From: Acidaminococcaceae bacterium
GTDB taxonomy: Bacteria > Bacillota > Negativicutes > Acidaminococcales > Acidaminococcaceae
Direction: 5' to 3'
DNA: 64,000 bases
NCBI GenBank assembly: GCA_017405945.1
Contig: JAFQZL010000034.1
Span: 32,462 to 96,461 of the forward strand
Made by a program: the position numbers and the translations under genes. Below the pieces are notes generated by a model. That model had not been told where the DNA came from, made no database searches, and saw only the letters and a program-made list of their open reading frames with translations. Below, in pieces: positions 63,007 through 64,000 of the stretch. Each line of letters begins with the position of its first letter. Position 1 is the stretch's first letter.

Positions 63007-64000
63007 ATGGATTTTGCAATCAAAGCCCCATTCCAGCCCGCGGGCGACCAGCCCCAGGCCATTGAAAAACTGGCGGCAGGCATTGAACAGGGCATGCGCT
63101 CCCAGGTGCTGCTGGGCGCGACAGGCACAGGCAAGACCTATACCATCGCCCAGGTCATCAACAAAGTGCGGCGGCCCACCCTGGTGCTGGCTCACAACAA
63201 GACCCTGGCGGCCCAGCTGGCCAGCGAATTGAAAGCCTTCTTCCCGGACAACGCGGTGGAATATTTTGTTTCCTACTATGACTACTATCAGCCGGAAGCG
63301 TATATTCCCCAGACAGATACATACATAGAAAAAGATTCTTCCATCAACGACGAAATCGACAAGCTGCGTCACAGCGCCACCAGCGCGTTGTTTGAACGGC
63401 GGGACGTGATCGTGGTGGCCAGCGTCAGCTGTATTTACGGGCTGGGCGGGCCGCAGGATTATTACGACTCCGTGGTTTCGCTGCGGGTCGGTCAGGTCAT
63501 TGACCGCAACGCGATCCTGCGCATGCTGGTGGAGAACCAGTACACCCGGAACGATATCGATTTTCATCGCGGCACATTCCGTGTGCGGGGCGATGTAATC
63601 GAAGTAATACCAGCCAGCTTTGGCGAAAAGGCTGTCCGCATCGAGATGTTTGACGATGAAGTGGAACAGCTGCTGGAAGTGGATGTGCTGACGGGGGAAG
63701 TGCTGGCGAAGCGGACCCACGTAGCGATTTTTCCCGCATCCCATTATGTGACAAGCAAGGAAAATATGGAGCGGGCCATGGCGGATATCCGCGCGGAACT
63801 GAAAGAGCGGCTGGCAGAGCTGAGAGCCAATGGAAAACTGTTGGAGGCCCAGCGTCTGGAGCAGCGTACCAATTACGATCTGGAAATGATGGAAGAGATG
63901 GGTTACTGCACCGGCATTGAGAATTATTCCCGCCACATGGACAACCGGAAAGCGGGGCAGGCCCCTTTCACGCTGGTGAATTATTTCCCCAAAGATTTTC
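63007..64000 (+). CDS. uvrB: Excinuclease ABC subunit B, N-terminal part (runs off the right edge)
   Basis: 331 residues of an open frame are visible. '[14 protein letters not shown]' is the start, Walker A is GATGTGKT (38-45), and the damage-probing beta-hairpin region '[30 protein letters not shown]' is intact. UvrB verifies lesions and holds the pre-incision complex. About half the protein (normal size about 670) is outside the window. The start is ATG 63007, with a weak GAGGACC upstream. Confidence 0.96.
   Translation, partial: MDFAIKAPFQPAGDQPQAIEKLAAGIEQGMRSQVLLGATGTGKTYTIAQVINKVRRPTLVLAHNKTLAAQLASELKAFFPDNAVEYFVSYYDYYQPEAYIPQTDTYIEKDSSINDEIDKLRHSATSALFERRDVIVVASVSCIYGLGGPQDYYDSVVSLRVGQVIDRNAILRMLVENQYTRNDIDFHRGTFRVRGDVIEVIPASFGEKAVRIEMFDDEVEQLLEVDVLTGEVLAKRTHVAIFPASHYVTSKENMERAMADIRAELKERLAELRANGKLLEAQRLEQRTNYDLEMMEEMGYCTGIENYSRHMDNRKAGQAPFTLVNYFPKDF

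Overview
The window reads as chromosomal DNA from an anaerobic member of the Negativicutes, most likely near Acidaminococcaceae; the family assignment is inference. Firmicute traits sit beside diderm traits. The Firmicute traits are SepF, a T-box leader, and many AGGAGG-type ribosome sites with occasional TTG or GTG starts. The diderm traits are a 2175-residue autotransporter with an extended signal peptide region and a C-terminal beta-barrel ending in Phe. Anaerobic or amino-acid-fermenting traits include HydG, TRAP and DcuC-type carboxylate transporters, and a nitrogenase-like protein pair. Genes are dense and mostly on the + strand. I see no phage, no intact insertion sequence and no CRISPR array.

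Layout. 0-9 kb: the start of an ABC exporter gene, hydG, tRNA-Arg(CCG), lrgAB, a Cys-rich half-CCG protein, a secreted 5'-nucleotidase, and a minus-strand group of two nitrogenase component-1-like proteins downstream of a tautomerase with a Lys/Ala/Glu tail. 9-16.5 kb: housekeeping genes (DUF2905, EIIA-Glc, HAD phosphatase, ACT plus UPF0210 pair, nth, a short recQ, a beta-CASP RNase-like protein). 16.5-19.7 kb: a strong promoter, a T-box leader and a complete TRAP transporter. 19.8-31 kb: typA behind a promoter with an immediate hairpin, sepF, a uracil permease, a tiny zinc-ribbon protein ending in a clamp-binding-like motif, an fsa-type transaldolase, a PerR-like regulator, rlmD, a Cache-HAMP-GGDEF protein and a CapA protein. 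32-36 kb: a DcuC-family transporter followed by two M20-type amidohydrolases, which looks like one uptake-and-hydrolysis operon. 36-45 kb: secreted and membrane proteins, a CcdA-TlpA fusion, ilvBN and carB. 45-50 kb: purC, a sodium:solute symporter and a secreted tannase-like esterase, with two copies of a structured repeat at convergent gene ends. 50-59 kb: a helix-turn-helix protein divergent from the giant autotransporter, with a perfect palindrome between them. 59-64 kb: a TauE-like exporter, sfsA, rlmI, xth and the start of uvrB.

The least explained items are these: the nitrogenase-like pair, which lacks a NifH partner here and lacks the usual cofactor-ligand context; two intergenic repeats whose core is 38/40 identical while their stems differ by compensatory changes; a T-box placed over a TRAP transporter; the base-composition mosaic inside the autotransporter; and the zinc-ribbon protein with a C-terminal QLTLF.
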